This document shows positions 26,489-35,779 of a stretch of 64,000 nt of DNA, one piece after another. The position numbers and the translations under genes are program-made. The stretch comes from Cetobacterium sp. NK01 (GTDB lineage: Bacteria > Fusobacteriota > Fusobacteriia > Fusobacteriales > Fusobacteriaceae). The stretch spans positions 1,847,914 through 1,911,913 of the forward strand of contig NZ_JANIBO010000001.1 of the NCBI RefSeq assembly GCF_024506395.1, given 5' to 3'. The notes beneath the pieces were generated by a model. That model saw nothing but the letters and a program-made list of their open reading frames with translations. It was not told the DNA's origin and made no database searches. Position 1 is the first letter of the stretch. Each line of letters opens with the position of its first letter.

Positions 26489-26746
26489 TTAATATCTATT
26501 TCTATAATAGTTTCTAAAAGCTCGTTCATCTCTTTCGTGACCGATAGCTGCTCCTGCAAGAGCACCAATTCCAGCTCCGATTAGAGTACCAGCGGTATTT
26601 CTACCAATAAGTTGACCAGCGATAGCTCCAACTGCTGCTCCTCCTAAGGCTCCATCTCTAACTCTTGGAGTGTTGTACATTCCATTGTTAGCACAACCAA
26701 CTAAAGCAGAGACTAAAACAGATAAAAAGATAAATCTTTTAAGCAT
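26489..26746 (-). CDS. Small glycine-zipper lipoprotein
   Basis: An 85-residue lipoprotein: signal peptide with a lipobox LVGC (Cys at residue 18), then a glycine-zipper segment (ALGGAAVGAIAGQLIGRN, then GTLIGAGIGALAGAAIGHE) and a charged Arg/Tyr-rich end (FRNYYRNRY). Such proteins associate with the outer membrane in didermic bacteria such as Fusobacteriota (compare the Gly-zipper-2TM / OsmB-SlyB type). AGGAGG precedes the ATG. Confidence 0.82.
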   Translation of the reverse strand: MLKRFIFLSVLVSALVGCANNGMYNTPRVRDGALGGAAVGAIAGQLIGRNTAGTLIGAGIGALAGAAIGHERDERAFRNYYRNRY

Positions 26747-26846
26747 ATAAGTTACCTCCTTGGAATTTTTAAAAATTTAAACTATTAAACTTTAAGATAT
26801 TTACTTATAAAAGTGGGGAATTCCTTTTAAAAAAAAATAAAACTTA

Positions 26847-26875
26847 TTGACAAAGCTCTCTAATTGGTATAAAAT
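26847..26875 (+). promoter_or_regulatory. tRNA-Leu promoter
   Basis: -35 TTGACA (26847-26852), 17-bp spacer, -10 TAAAAT (26870-26875), 11 bases before the mature tRNA. Confidence 0.75.
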
Positions 26876-26886
26876 AACAACGAAAG

Positions 26887-26973
26887 GCCTGAGTGACGGA
26901 ATTGGTAGACGTAGCGGACTCAAAATCCGCCGGTGTTTGCACCTTGGGGGTTCGAGTCCCCCCTCAGGCACCA
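26887..26973 (+). tRNA. tRNA-Leu (anticodon CAA)
   Basis: An 87-nt class II tRNA. The acceptor stem GCCTGAG (26887-26893) pairs with CTCAGGC (26963-26969), followed by A and an encoded CCA. The anticodon arm GCGGA-CTCAAAA-TCCGC gives anticodon CAA (codon UUG). A long variable arm and the GGTTCGAGTCC T-arm are present. Confidence 0.95.
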
Positions 26974-27070
26974 AATGTATTTAATCATATATATTTTATT
27001 GAAATCTTACTAGAAGGTATTATTTGAATAGAGTGTATATGATTTTTTTTTAGCAGTAGGGGGGAGAGTA

Positions 27071-28468
27071 ATGAATGAAACAAGTATTAATATATTGATG
27101 CTTTTAGCACAAGATACCTTTACAATAGATGAATTATCTATGTATTTGAACTTAGAGAAAAACTCTATAAGCAAAGGAATAAAACAAATAAATGACTTTT
27201 TAGAAGAGGAAAACTACCCTAAAATAGAGCTAAAAAATAATAAGTGTATTATGTCTTTATCAAAAAAGGAAGAAGAGGAACTTTTTAATAAGAAAATGAT
27301 GATGACTTCAGAGGAGATATATGAGTACATATATATAAAGTTTATTCATGATAGATTTATAAATTTAGAAGAGGAGAGAGAAAAGCTAGATCTATCTAGA
27401 AGTTCGATATTTAGAATTTTTACAAATATAAAGAAAAATTTAAGTGACAATGACTCAAAATATAGATATATTTACGGAAAAGGTATGGAGTTAACACATC
27501 TATCCCCAAAAGATTTACAGATTTTTTTTAAAACATTAGTAAAGTATTTTTTCAAAAAAGAGTTCTCTTTAAATAGAATAAATCTTTTAGATGAATTTTT
27601 AAAAGGTTACAATAGTAAGGTACTAATAATTGCATTGAGTAAAATTTTTAAAGAGAACAAAATCTCTTCAAGCAGTTTTTTAATTGCTTTTTTATGTGCT
27701 TTAAATATTTGTATTAAGCTTTTTAAAGAGATAGAGTTAAAGTTAGATAGAGATTACAGTAAACATATTAAATTAAAAGAGAGTTTAGAAAAATATTTGA
27801 AAGATTTTGATTGTAGATATAGAGAGCAAGTTTTTTATTTTTTAGCAAATAGTTTAAATAATGATGTACCATTTGAACCAGTAACCTTAGGAAAAGCTAA
27901 AGATATTCTTCCAAAGATAAAAGAAGCATTTGATATATATGAAATAGAAAGTGTTTTTGAAAGAATGTTGTTAAAAAAAATATGTTATTCAATTTTTAAA
28001 TATGAAGGAAAAATACTTAAAGTAAAAAAAATAGATTTAAAAAGAATAGATACTATGATTTTAAATATTTTAGATGATGTTTTAGAAAAGAATAATATGA
28101 ATATGTATTTTAGTGATAAAGTTATGATATCTCAAATAATAAAAAAAGTTATTATAGAAACTAATAAAAAAACATTTAAAAAAATAGTTTTACTTTTTAA
28201 TGAGATAACTATATTAAATGACGATTATTTAACACAAGAGTTAAAAAAATATTTTAAAGACTATGAGTTCAAAATAGAACCATCGTTTTTTTATAAAATA
28301 GATAAAGAGTTTTACGAAAATAATTTTGATTTAATACTGAGTGATGAACCGAGTTTAAAAGAAGAGGTAAAAATTATAAATATCCTTAATTTTAACGATA
28401 TTGTAGAAAGTATCCACGAACATATTTTAGAAAATTATTTGAAAAGGAGAAAGGCCCCTAAAATTTAG
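27071..28468 (+). CDS. Mga/BglG-like HTH transcriptional regulator
   Basis: A 465-residue protein with an N-terminal helix-turn-helix (FTIDELSMYLNLEKNSISKGIKQINDFL, residues about 17-44), a second HTH-like region around residues 100-125 (REKLDLSRSSIFRIFTNIKKNL), and a long Lys/Phe-rich C-terminal part resembling degenerate Mga/PRD regulators. Conserved PRD histidines are not obvious. It stands alone, downstream of the tRNA gene, with a terminator overlapping its stop codon. The target is unknown. Confidence 0.65.
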   Translation: MNETSINILMLLAQDTFTIDELSMYLNLEKNSISKGIKQINDFLEEENYPKIELKNNKCIMSLSKKEEEELFNKKMMMTSEEIYEYIYIKFIHDRFINLEEEREKLDLSRSSIFRIFTNIKKNLSDNDSKYRYIYGKGMELTHLSPKDLQIFFKTLVKYFFKKEFSLNRINLLDEFLKGYNSKVLIIALSKIFKENKISSSSFLIAFLCALNICIKLFKEIELKLDRDYSKHIKLKESLEKYLKDFDCRYREQVFYFLANSLNNDVPFEPVTLGKAKDILPKIKEAFDIYEIESVFERMLLKKICYSIFKYEGKILKVKKIDLKRIDTMILNILDDVLEKNNMNMYFSDKVMISQIIKKVIIETNKKTFKKIVLLFNEITILNDDYLTQELKKYFKDYEFKIEPSFFYKIDKEFYENNFDLILSDEPSLKEEVKIINILNFNDIVESIHEHILENYLKRRKAPKI

Positions 28469-28480
28469 AGGCCTTTTTTT
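28450..28480 (+). terminator. Intrinsic terminator
   Basis: Stem of AAAGGCCCCTAAA with TTTAGAGGCCTTT (one mismatch) followed by a T run. It overlaps the end of the preceding gene. Confidence 0.8.
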
Positions 28481-28557
28481 TAAGGGATTAATTATTTTTA
28501 TAATTTTCTAACACTTATACACTTTAGACTGATAAAATAGTTGGAAAAGTTTTAAAT

Positions 28558-28586
28558 TTGACAAAGTTTTAAAAAAGTGTTAAAAC
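28558..28586 (+). promoter_or_regulatory. Promoter of the MATE-gshF operon
   Basis: -35 TTGACA (28558-28563), 17-bp spacer, -10 TAAAAC (28581-28586, weak). Confidence 0.45.
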
Positions 28587-28611
28587 TATATTAGAAAAAA
28601 CTAATATAGTT
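28584..28611. promoter_or_regulatory. Perfect inverted repeat between promoter and RBS of the MATE gene
   Basis: 11-bp arms (AACTATATTAG and CTAATATAGTT) separated by A6, ending immediately before the AGGAG ribosome site. It could be a repressor operator or an RNA hairpin that limits access to the ribosome site. Confidence 0.55.
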
Positions 28612-28621
28612 AGGAGATGTT

Positions 28622-29944
28622 ATGAAAAAAATAGATTTAACAAAAGGTGATATAAGAAAAATATTACTTTCTTTAGCTTTTCCAATTATGGGATCCTCTT
28701 TTTTACAAATGGTGTATGGATTAGTGGATATGTTTTGGGTAGGAAGAATTGGAAGTAATGCTGTAGCAGCAGTTGGAACAGCTAGCTTTTTTATAAATTT
28801 GGGCTATGCAATTAACTCAATGATTGTAATAGGAGCTGGAATAAAGATTTCTCATGTAATAGGAGCAAAGGATATTGAAAATACCAAAGAGTATATAAAG
28901 GCATCATGTACGTTAAACTTTTTAATGGCAGTATCTTTTATTCTTCCAATTATAATTTTTTCAAAAAATTTAGTAAGGTTTTTTAACTTAGAGAATGAAG
29001 TTGAAAAAATGGCTCAAATATACTTAATTATAGGTGGAATAGGATTAATTTTTAAGTTTTTTAACTTTTTATACACAAGAATTTTAAACAGTTATGGAGA
29101 AAGTAAACTACCTTTTAAAATAAGTAGTGTAGGAGTTATTTTAAATATAATTTTAGATCCTATATTTATTTTTGTATTTGACTGGGGAGTGGCAGGAGCA
29201 GCTATAGCTACAGTTCTAGCAGAGGGAGTTAACACATATTTATTTGTAAAAAAATCGAAAGATTACTTTAAAGTTGAAAGTTATATATCTAAAAGTTGGA
29301 GCAAGATGAAAGAGATGATGTCTTTAGGGACTCCTATTGCTCTTCAAAGAGTATTGTTTACTGGATTTGGGATAGCTATTGCAAAAATTATATCTCAGTG
29401 GGGACCAGATGCCATAGCAGCTCAAAAGATAGGACTTCAAATTGAGTCTATAACTTTCATGACAATAGGGGGACTTCAGGGAGCAGTTTCAAGTTTTATA
29501 GGACAAAACTATGGAGCAAATCTGGAAAAAAGAATAAAAGAAGGATATCAAACTGCAATGTACCTTTGTACAGGGATTGGAGTTGTAACAACAGTATTGT
29601 TTATTATTTTTCCTCATTATTTAGTAGAGATATTTGTACAAAAGCCAGAAACAGTTAAGATAGCCATAAATTATATGAGAATAATTGGACTATCTCAACT
29701 ATTTATGTGTTATGAAATTATAACAAATGGAGCTTTTAGTGGGATTGGTAAGCCTAAGATACCATCTATAATAAGTATAATTTTTACCTCTTTGAGAATT
29801 CCAATGGCATTAATATTATCAAGGGATGAATATTTTGGATTAAATGGAGTTTGGATAAGTATATCATTATCAAGCGTATTAAAAGGAGTTTTATCACCAT
29901 TGATTTTTAAAAAATATTTAAATGAGGGAGTTGATAAAAAATGA
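28622..29944 (+). CDS. MATE family efflux transporter
   Basis: A 440-residue, 12-helix multidrug/toxin extrusion protein (FPIMGSSFLQMVYGLVDMFWVGRIGSNAVAAVG at the N terminus; the repeat half has GTPIALQRVLFTGFGIAIAKIIS). It exports cationic compounds using Na+ or H+. AGGAG precedes the ATG. Its stop overlaps the start of gshF (ATGA), so efflux and glutathione synthesis are translationally coupled, suggesting a detoxification unit. Confidence 0.92.
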   Translation: MKKIDLTKGDIRKILLSLAFPIMGSSFLQMVYGLVDMFWVGRIGSNAVAAVGTASFFINLGYAINSMIVIGAGIKISHVIGAKDIENTKEYIKASCTLNFLMAVSFILPIIIFSKNLVRFFNLENEVEKMAQIYLIIGGIGLIFKFFNFLYTRILNSYGESKLPFKISSVGVILNIILDPIFIFVFDWGVAGAAIATVLAEGVNTYLFVKKSKDYFKVESYISKSWSKMKEMMSLGTPIALQRVLFTGFGIAIAKIISQWGPDAIAAQKIGLQIESITFMTIGGLQGAVSSFIGQNYGANLEKRIKEGYQTAMYLCTGIGVVTTVLFIIFPHYLVEIFVQKPETVKIAINYMRIIGLSQLFMCYEIITNGAFSGIGKPKIPSIISIIFTSLRIPMALILSRDEYFGLNGVWISISLSSVLKGVLSPLIFKKYLNEGVDKK

Positions 29945-32256
29945 ATACAATGGAAAAAATTATAAAAGAAAACAGTTTAGGTTTAGATATAAAAAAAGGA
30001 AGATTTGGTATTGAAAAGGAGAGTTTAAGAGTAAATGAAAAGGGAGAGTTAGCATTAACTAATCATCCTGAAATTTTTGGAGATAAAATAAAAAATCCAT
30101 ATATAACAGTAGACTTTTCTGAAAGTCAAATTGAGATGATTACTCCTATAGAAAGCAGTGTAGAAAAAGCCTATGATTTTTTAAAAAATATTCATGAGAT
30201 AGTCGTAACGAATTTAAAAGATGAGTATTTATGGTCTCAAAGTGTACCTCCAATATTACCATCTGAAGAGTTAATTCCCCTTGGAAAGTTTCCTCAAAAT
30301 AAAGAGTTAGAGAAATATAGAGAAAAGTTAGCATTAAAATATGGTAGAAAAAAACAACTTTTATCAGGAATACATTTTAATTTTTCTTTTGACGATGAAT
30401 TTTTAAAGGAGTTATATGAGTTATCTAAGGAGAAAACATCATTTAAAGAGTTTAAAAATAATATTTATTTAAAAATATCTAGAAATTATTTTAAATATGG
30501 TTGGATGATTATATATCTATTAGGTGCAAGTCCTGTTATTCATGAGACATATCTTCAAAAATGTATAGACAAAATGAAAAAATTTACAGAGGATACATAC
30601 TACTTTGAAGATTTAGTTTCTTTTAGAAATGGTAGCTGTGGTTATAGAAATGAAAAAGATTTTTTTGTAAATTATGAAAGTGTAGATAAATATGTTGAAA
30701 GTTTAGAAAGATTAATAGAAAAAGAGAGTATTTCAAGTGCAAAAGAGTATTATAGTCCAATTAGGTTAAAAACAAAAAATCCTAAAGAGATATTGTTAGA
30801 ATTAGAAAATATTGGAATTGAATATTTAGAGTTTAGATCAATAGATTTAAATCCTTTTTCAGAGATAGGTATAGAAAAAGTAGATTTAGAGTTTTTACAT
30901 CTATTTATACTTTTTCTATTTTTAAAAGATGACGAACCTTTTGAAGAAAAGGATTATTTTAGATATTTAAAAAATCAAGAGATTCTTGCTAATAAGGGTA
31001 ATTCAGATGAATTTAGGCTAATTTGTTGTGAGGATAAAAATGTTTCTCCAAAAGAGTATTCAATAGTTATTTTAGAGGAGATAGAAAGACACTTAAAAGC
31101 TATAGGAGCGTTTACAAATAAGGATGAGAAGGTTTTACAGTATCAAAAAAATAAGATTTTATCAAATAGATTATATTCAGATTTAGTTTTAAAAGAGGTA
31201 AAACAAAAGGGGTTTGTAAAGTTTCATATGGACAAAGCAAAATATTTTCTAAAAGAGATAGAGAAAACTCCATATACTCTTAAAGGTTTTGAGGATCTAG
31301 AACTATCTACTCAAATACTTTTAAAAGCAGCTATAAAAAATGGAATAAAATTTGAGATTTTAGATAGAGATGAGAATTTTATAGTTTTGGAAAAAAATGG
31401 GAAAATAGAGTATGTGAAGCAAGCGACTAAAACATCTTTAGACTCATATGTTACAATGTTAATCATGGAGAATAAAGTTGTTACTAAGAAGGTTTTAGAA
31501 AAGGAAAGTATTGTGGTTCCTAAAGGAAGAGATTATTTTAATATTGAAGAAGCAAAGGCTGATTATAGAAAATATAAAGCTGGAATAGTTATAAAACCTA
31601 AGTCTACAAACTTTGGACTTGGAATTACAATATTTAAAGAGGAGTTTTCAAAAGAGGATTATGAAAAAGCATTGGAAATAGCTTTTAAAGAGGATAGCTC
31701 AATTCTCATAGAGAACTTTGTAAAAGGAAAAGAGTATAGAGTATTTGTTATAGGAGATGAAGTAGTTGGGATTTTACATAGAGTTCCTGCTAATGTAAGG
31801 GGAGATGGAGAGAGAAGCATAAAAGAGCTTGTAGAAGAGAAAAATTTAGATCCATTAAGGGGTGTTGGATATAAAACTCCTTTGGAGAAGATAAAATTAG
31901 AAGATCCAGAAAAACTATTTTTAAAAGGTCAGGGATTAACTATAGAGTATATTCCTAAAAAGGATGAAGTTGTATATCTAAGAGAAAATTCAAATATAAG
32001 TACAGGTGGAGATAGCTTAGATTATACTGATGATATATTAGATGTTTATAAAAAAATTGCTATAAAAGCATCAAAGGCTGTGGGAGCTAAGATATGCGGG
32101 GTAGATATGATGATAGAGGATATAAAAAATCCAAATCCAATTGACAATTACGCTATAATAGAGTTAAATTTTAACCCTGCAATACATATTCACTGCTATC
32201 CATACAAAGGTAAAAATAGAAACCTAGGAGAAAAAATATTAAAAGCACTATTTTAG
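29941..32256 (+). CDS. gshF: Bifunctional glutamate-cysteine ligase / glutathione synthetase
   Basis: A 771-residue fusion enzyme making gamma-glutamylcysteine and then glutathione. The N-terminal ligase half (about 1-460) has GRFGIEKESLRV and the LLSGIHFNFSF and EYLEFRSIDLNPF segments. The C-terminal half is an ATP-grasp domain (VIKPKSTNFGLGI, ENFVKGKEYRVFVIGDEVVGILHRVPANVRGDG, and a closing IIELNFNPAIHIHCYPYKG). The start overlaps the MATE stop codon; an in-frame ATG nine bases later is an alternative. Length matches GshF. Confidence 0.93.
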   Translation: MNTMEKIIKENSLGLDIKKGRFGIEKESLRVNEKGELALTNHPEIFGDKIKNPYITVDFSESQIEMITPIESSVEKAYDFLKNIHEIVVTNLKDEYLWSQSVPPILPSEELIPLGKFPQNKELEKYREKLALKYGRKKQLLSGIHFNFSFDDEFLKELYELSKEKTSFKEFKNNIYLKISRNYFKYGWMIIYLLGASPVIHETYLQKCIDKMKKFTEDTYYFEDLVSFRNGSCGYRNEKDFFVNYESVDKYVESLERLIEKESISSAKEYYSPIRLKTKNPKEILLELENIGIEYLEFRSIDLNPFSEIGIEKVDLEFLHLFILFLFLKDDEPFEEKDYFRYLKNQEILANKGNSDEFRLICCEDKNVSPKEYSIVILEEIERHLKAIGAFTNKDEKVLQYQKNKILSNRLYSDLVLKEVKQKGFVKFHMDKAKYFLKEIEKTPYTLKGFEDLELSTQILLKAAIKNGIKFEILDRDENFIVLEKNGKIEYVKQATKTSLDSYVTMLIMENKVVTKKVLEKESIVVPKGRDYFNIEEAKADYRKYKAGIVIKPKSTNFGLGITIFKEEFSKEDYEKALEIAFKEDSSILIENFVKGKEYRVFVIGDEVVGILHRVPANVRGDGERSIKELVEEKNLDPLRGVGYKTPLEKIKLEDPEKLFLKGQGLTIEYIPKKDEVVYLRENSNISTGGDSLDYTDDILDVYKKIAIKASKAVGAKICGVDMMIEDIKNPNPIDNYAIIELNFNPAIHIHCYPYKGKNRNLGEKILKALF

Positions 32257-32338
32257 TAACAAGTTTCTTCCGTTTTATAAAAAAGATTTGAGAAAATTTT
32301 AAGTATTAAATTATTAAATATTGGCGGAGGAGAGGATT

Positions 32339-33238
32339 ATGAAAAAAATAATTTTTACTTTTTTTACTTTATTTAGTTTAACTTTTTCAAATGAAGTTAT
32401 TTTAAAAAAAGAGTTAACTTATAATAAATACACTTTAGAGCATTTTTATAAATATAAAAATACTTCTAGAGAGTTTCAATGGAAAAAAATAGAGGATAAG
32501 ATATTCTCTATAGAGAGATTTAAAAATGAATATGGGAAAATAGGAACTTTAAGAAATTTTAAAAATTCAAATGGTAATCCAGCTCAATTAGAAAGTTTTT
32601 TAACATCTCCAGAAAGAGATAAATATGGTGTTAGAAGATATCAAGGTATACCACTATATCAATCTTTAGATAAAAAACCAATAAGATATGGATGGGATGG
32701 ATCTTTGGTGGGGATTATAGGAGAAAAGGATGGCTTTGTAAAAATAAAAATAGAGGGTATAGAGGGAGAGTGGTGGACTCCGAAGAGATATGTAAAACAG
32801 ATATTAAATGAACCTACAGATAAATTAATAGTTATAGATAGAAAAAATCAGAATATAGTTACTTTACAGAAAAGTTATGATACTTGGTTAATTAGAAGTA
32901 TGAATCCAGCTACTACAGGATTAGACAAGTTACCTCATAACTATCCAACACCTTTAGGAACTTTTGTTGTTCAAGATAAAAAACCTAGGATGAACTATTT
33001 AAAACTAGGAAGCTCATCTGAAATTGCTGGATTTGCACCATATGCAACTAGATTTTCAGGTGGAGGATATATTCATGGAATACCAGTGGAGTTACCAAGA
33101 ACAGAGATTATTGAGTACTCTCCAACTTTAGGGTCAACACCTAGATCTAGAATGTGTGTTAGAAACGCTTCATCTCATGCTAAATATGTTTACGAGTGGG
33201 TAAAACCCCTTAGAACTCTTATTGTTATCATTGAATAA
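32339..33238 (+). CDS. L,D-transpeptidase (YkuD domain), secreted
   Basis: About 299 residues with a signal peptide (MKKIIFTFFTLFSLTFS). The ATG at 32339 is chosen because GGAGGAGAGG precedes it; a TTG at 32321 lies before that site. The C-terminal YkuD domain begins near LIVIDRKNQNIVTL and carries GYIHGIP and SRMCVRNASSHA, giving the catalytic His and Cys. It is expected to form 3-3 cross-links in peptidoglycan or attach proteins to it in the periplasm. An SH3-like region may precede the catalytic domain (WDGSLVGIIGEKDGFVKI). Confidence 0.85.
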   Translation: MKKIIFTFFTLFSLTFSNEVILKKELTYNKYTLEHFYKYKNTSREFQWKKIEDKIFSIERFKNEYGKIGTLRNFKNSNGNPAQLESFLTSPERDKYGVRRYQGIPLYQSLDKKPIRYGWDGSLVGIIGEKDGFVKIKIEGIEGEWWTPKRYVKQILNEPTDKLIVIDRKNQNIVTLQKSYDTWLIRSMNPATTGLDKLPHNYPTPLGTFVVQDKKPRMNYLKLGSSSEIAGFAPYATRFSGGGYIHGIPVELPRTEIIEYSPTLGSTPRSRMCVRNASSHAKYVYEWVKPLRTLIVIIE

Positions 33239-33275
33239 TTTATAATTTAAATATGGGATAAGAAAGTTGTTAAAT

Positions 33276-33316
33276 AAAAAGAGCTTTAAAGTTGACTAAA
33301 CTCTAAAGCTCTTTTT
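33276..33316. terminator. Bidirectional intrinsic terminator
   Basis: 13-bp stem (33276-33288 with 33304-33316), 15-base loop, T runs on both strands. The stop codon of the minus-strand transporter lies within the loop. Confidence 0.75.
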
Positions 33317-34849
33317 TATAAATTTGATATCTTTAATTTCTATATATAATTTTACTAAATCTCTAAAGTGAACTATTACTCGCTTATATAGTGTTAATAT
33401 TTTTAAATTTTCTAAACCTGTTTCTTTTTCTTGAAAAGCTACTATCTCTTTTTCTAAAAACGTTATATTTTCTAAAGTATCATCTAATCCATTATTTTTC
33501 TTATCCTCATAAGATTCTCTAATATCATTAAAGATAATATTTAAGATTTTATAAAAATTTGTAATCTCTTTTTTTTGATTCTCTTTTGATAAATTTTTCT
33601 TTATTTTTAGTAAATATTTAGCAATGGTTTTCAATTCAGATAAAATTTTAATATACCGATATATTTTAAAACTATCTATATTTTTTTCTAAAGTACCTGA
33701 TTTTAAAATAAAATATTCTGTGATCTCTTTATCTATTAACACTATTTTTTTATAACTTTCACTCTCTTCATTTTTTGAAAAAATATCTTCAATAATCTTC
33801 ATAACTTTTATTATCTCTTTGTTAAAGATGTTTATCATTGTATTTGATGTTATCTCTAAAAATGTATTTAATTCTGTCTCTGAAATGGATACTTTATCAA
33901 TCTTACCTTTATAAATATTAGAAAATACTCTTTCTATCGTTCCAAAAAAAGGTAAAAATATAATAGTATTTACTACATTAACAAAAGTATTTGCTACTGC
34001 AGTTTTTATTGCTACCCCATTAGATGCTGTTAAAATTTCTACAATCTTTACATAGGCAGGAAATACTAGAATAAAAAATATAGCTAAAATAAATTTTACA
34101 AAAAAACAAAGTATGGCTGTTCTTTTAGCCTCATAACTACTGTTTAAAGATGATATAATAGGAGTTATAGTTGTTCCTATGTTTGCTCCTAATATTAAAG
34201 CTAATATTGTTTCTAAATTTATTAATCCTTGAAGACCAAGTGTTAAAATAATTCCCACTGCTGCTGAGGAGGATTGAATTATAGCTGTTACAGCTGTTCC
34301 TATGGCAACAACTTTTATTATATTAAAATATGTGTCAGCTTTGAAAAGTGTAAAAAGAGCTATAAAGTTAGGATCATTTCTCAGTGGGTTTATAGAGCTA
34401 CTCATATATTGAAGCCCTAAAAGTAGCAACCCAAATCCAAAGATAAACTTTCCTTTTGATTTCTCGACCTCTTTATTTGAGAAAAAATAGATTATACTAC
34501 CCACAGCTATTAAAGGTATTGAAAAAGCTGTTATTTTAATGCTAAATATCCATCCTGTTGCTGTAGTTCCGATGTTCGTTCCTAAAATTAATCCTATTGA
34601 ATCTCTTAAATTTAAAATTCCTGAATTTACCAAGTTAACAATTAAAACTGATACAACTGAAGAGGACTGAACTATACCTGTTACAATAGCTCCTGTAGCA
34701 ATAGCCTTATATTTATTTTCAGTTAATCTTTTTAAATATTCTTTTATATTTTCTCCAAAAACTTTTTGGCTTTCCTTTGACACTAATTCTAGTGCATATA
34801 AAAATATCCCTAAACTTCCTATGAAATCAATTAAAATAGCCCAAATCAT
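33296..34849 (-). CDS. Na/Pi cotransporter family protein with PhoU-like domain
   Basis: A 517-residue protein. Two inverted repeats of the NptA/Na-Pi-cotransporter type each carry a QSSS motif (QSSSVVSVLIVN at residues 61-72, and a second QSSSAAVG near residue 190) plus GTNIGTT and GANIGTT. The C-terminal 200 residues are helical and PhoU-like. The start is placed at the ATG at 34849, with GAGG upstream; a GTG six bases earlier overlaps that site. It likely imports phosphate with Na+. Confidence 0.88.
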   Translation of the reverse strand: MIWAILIDFIGSLGIFLYALELVSKESQKVFGENIKEYLKRLTENKYKAIATGAIVTGIVQSSSVVSVLIVNLVNSGILNLRDSIGLILGTNIGTTATGWIFSIKITAFSIPLIAVGSIIYFFSNKEVEKSKGKFIFGFGLLLLGLQYMSSSINPLRNDPNFIALFTLFKADTYFNIIKVVAIGTAVTAIIQSSSAAVGIILTLGLQGLINLETILALILGANIGTTITPIISSLNSSYEAKRTAILCFFVKFILAIFFILVFPAYVKIVEILTASNGVAIKTAVANTFVNVVNTIIFLPFFGTIERVFSNIYKGKIDKVSISETELNTFLEITSNTMINIFNKEIIKVMKIIEDIFSKNEESESYKKIVLIDKEITEYFILKSGTLEKNIDSFKIYRYIKILSELKTIAKYLLKIKKNLSKENQKKEITNFYKILNIIFNDIRESYEDKKNNGLDDTLENITFLEKEIVAFQEKETGLENLKILTLYKRVIVHFRDLVKLYIEIKDIKFIKKSFRV

Positions 34850-35025
34850 ACGCACCTCACATTTTTATTATAGTAAGCATCTAGTTAAAAGTTTTTCTTG
34901 ATATAGTTTTTCAAGTAAAAAATAAAAATCCTTGTAAAAAGGCCTAAATAAAAAAAGATTATTATTTATTCTAAAGTAATAAATAAAACAAGTATAATTT
35001 TAAAATGTATGGCTGGGAGGAAAAA

Positions 35026-35769
35026 ATGAAAAAAGCGATGGTTATTTTTAAAAATACAAATGATTTAAACTATCTAATTGAAAGTTGTAAATTTTTAAAA
35101 GAAAATTATGGTTATGTTATAAAACCAGTATATATGATAAATCCTGCAATTATTGATTTAAGTAAAGAGAATTTAAAAGATATAGTTAATAAAGTTGAGG
35201 ATAAATTTTTTAAAAACCTAAATATAAAATTAAGAGAGGAAAATTTAACAGATGAGTATATATCTTTAATAGATGAAAATAGCAATTCAGTAAAAGAGTT
35301 GTTGAAAACTACGGATATTATCTTAATTAGTGAAGAACCTGGATTAAATAACTTTATATTAGAAATTTTAAAGAAGCTATATAAACCAATGATTATTTTA
35401 AAGGGAAAGAAATTGAGCTTTAATAAGATTATATTAACAAGTGATAATGGAGTAAAGATAAATAAAAGTTTTCATGATTTTTATTTAAACTTTTATAAAG
35501 AGGATATAAAAAAGGTGGATGTGTTAACATGGAACTATAATGAATTAGACCATAGTTTAGTTGAGTTAATAGAGAGCAAGGATATAAAGGTTGAACTTTA
35601 TAAGTATTTTCCAAAAGAGAATAGTTTAACTGAATTTATTGAAAAAATAGATGAGGAAGATCTATTAATAATGGGAAATTTAAGTAAAAGATTTTTTCTA
35701 GAAAAAGTTATGAATAAATTAGGAGTACAAATTTTAGAAAGAGTAAAAACTAATATATTTATAAGTTAG
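35026..35769 (+). CDS. Universal-stress-protein-like protein
   Basis: About 247 residues. The start at 35026 follows GGGAGG at five bases; an ATG at 35005 precedes that site. Two Usp-like alpha/beta units can be suggested: the first ends at the PMIILKGKKLSFNKIILTSDNG junction, a pattern often seen where one Usp domain passes to the next. ATP-binding glycine motifs are weak. It is 10 bp upstream of a cation:proton antiporter gene, a common pairing for Usp proteins that regulate Kef/CPA2 antiporters. The family call is tentative. Confidence 0.6.
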   Translation: MKKAMVIFKNTNDLNYLIESCKFLKENYGYVIKPVYMINPAIIDLSKENLKDIVNKVEDKFFKNLNIKLREENLTDEYISLIDENSNSVKELLKTTDIILISEEPGLNNFILEILKKLYKPMIILKGKKLSFNKIILTSDNGVKINKSFHDFYLNFYKEDIKKVDVLTWNYNELDHSLVELIESKDIKVELYKYFPKENSLTEFIEKIDEEDLLIMGNLSKRFFLEKVMNKLGVQILERVKTNIFIS

Positions 35770-35779
35770 GAGGCGTAAC

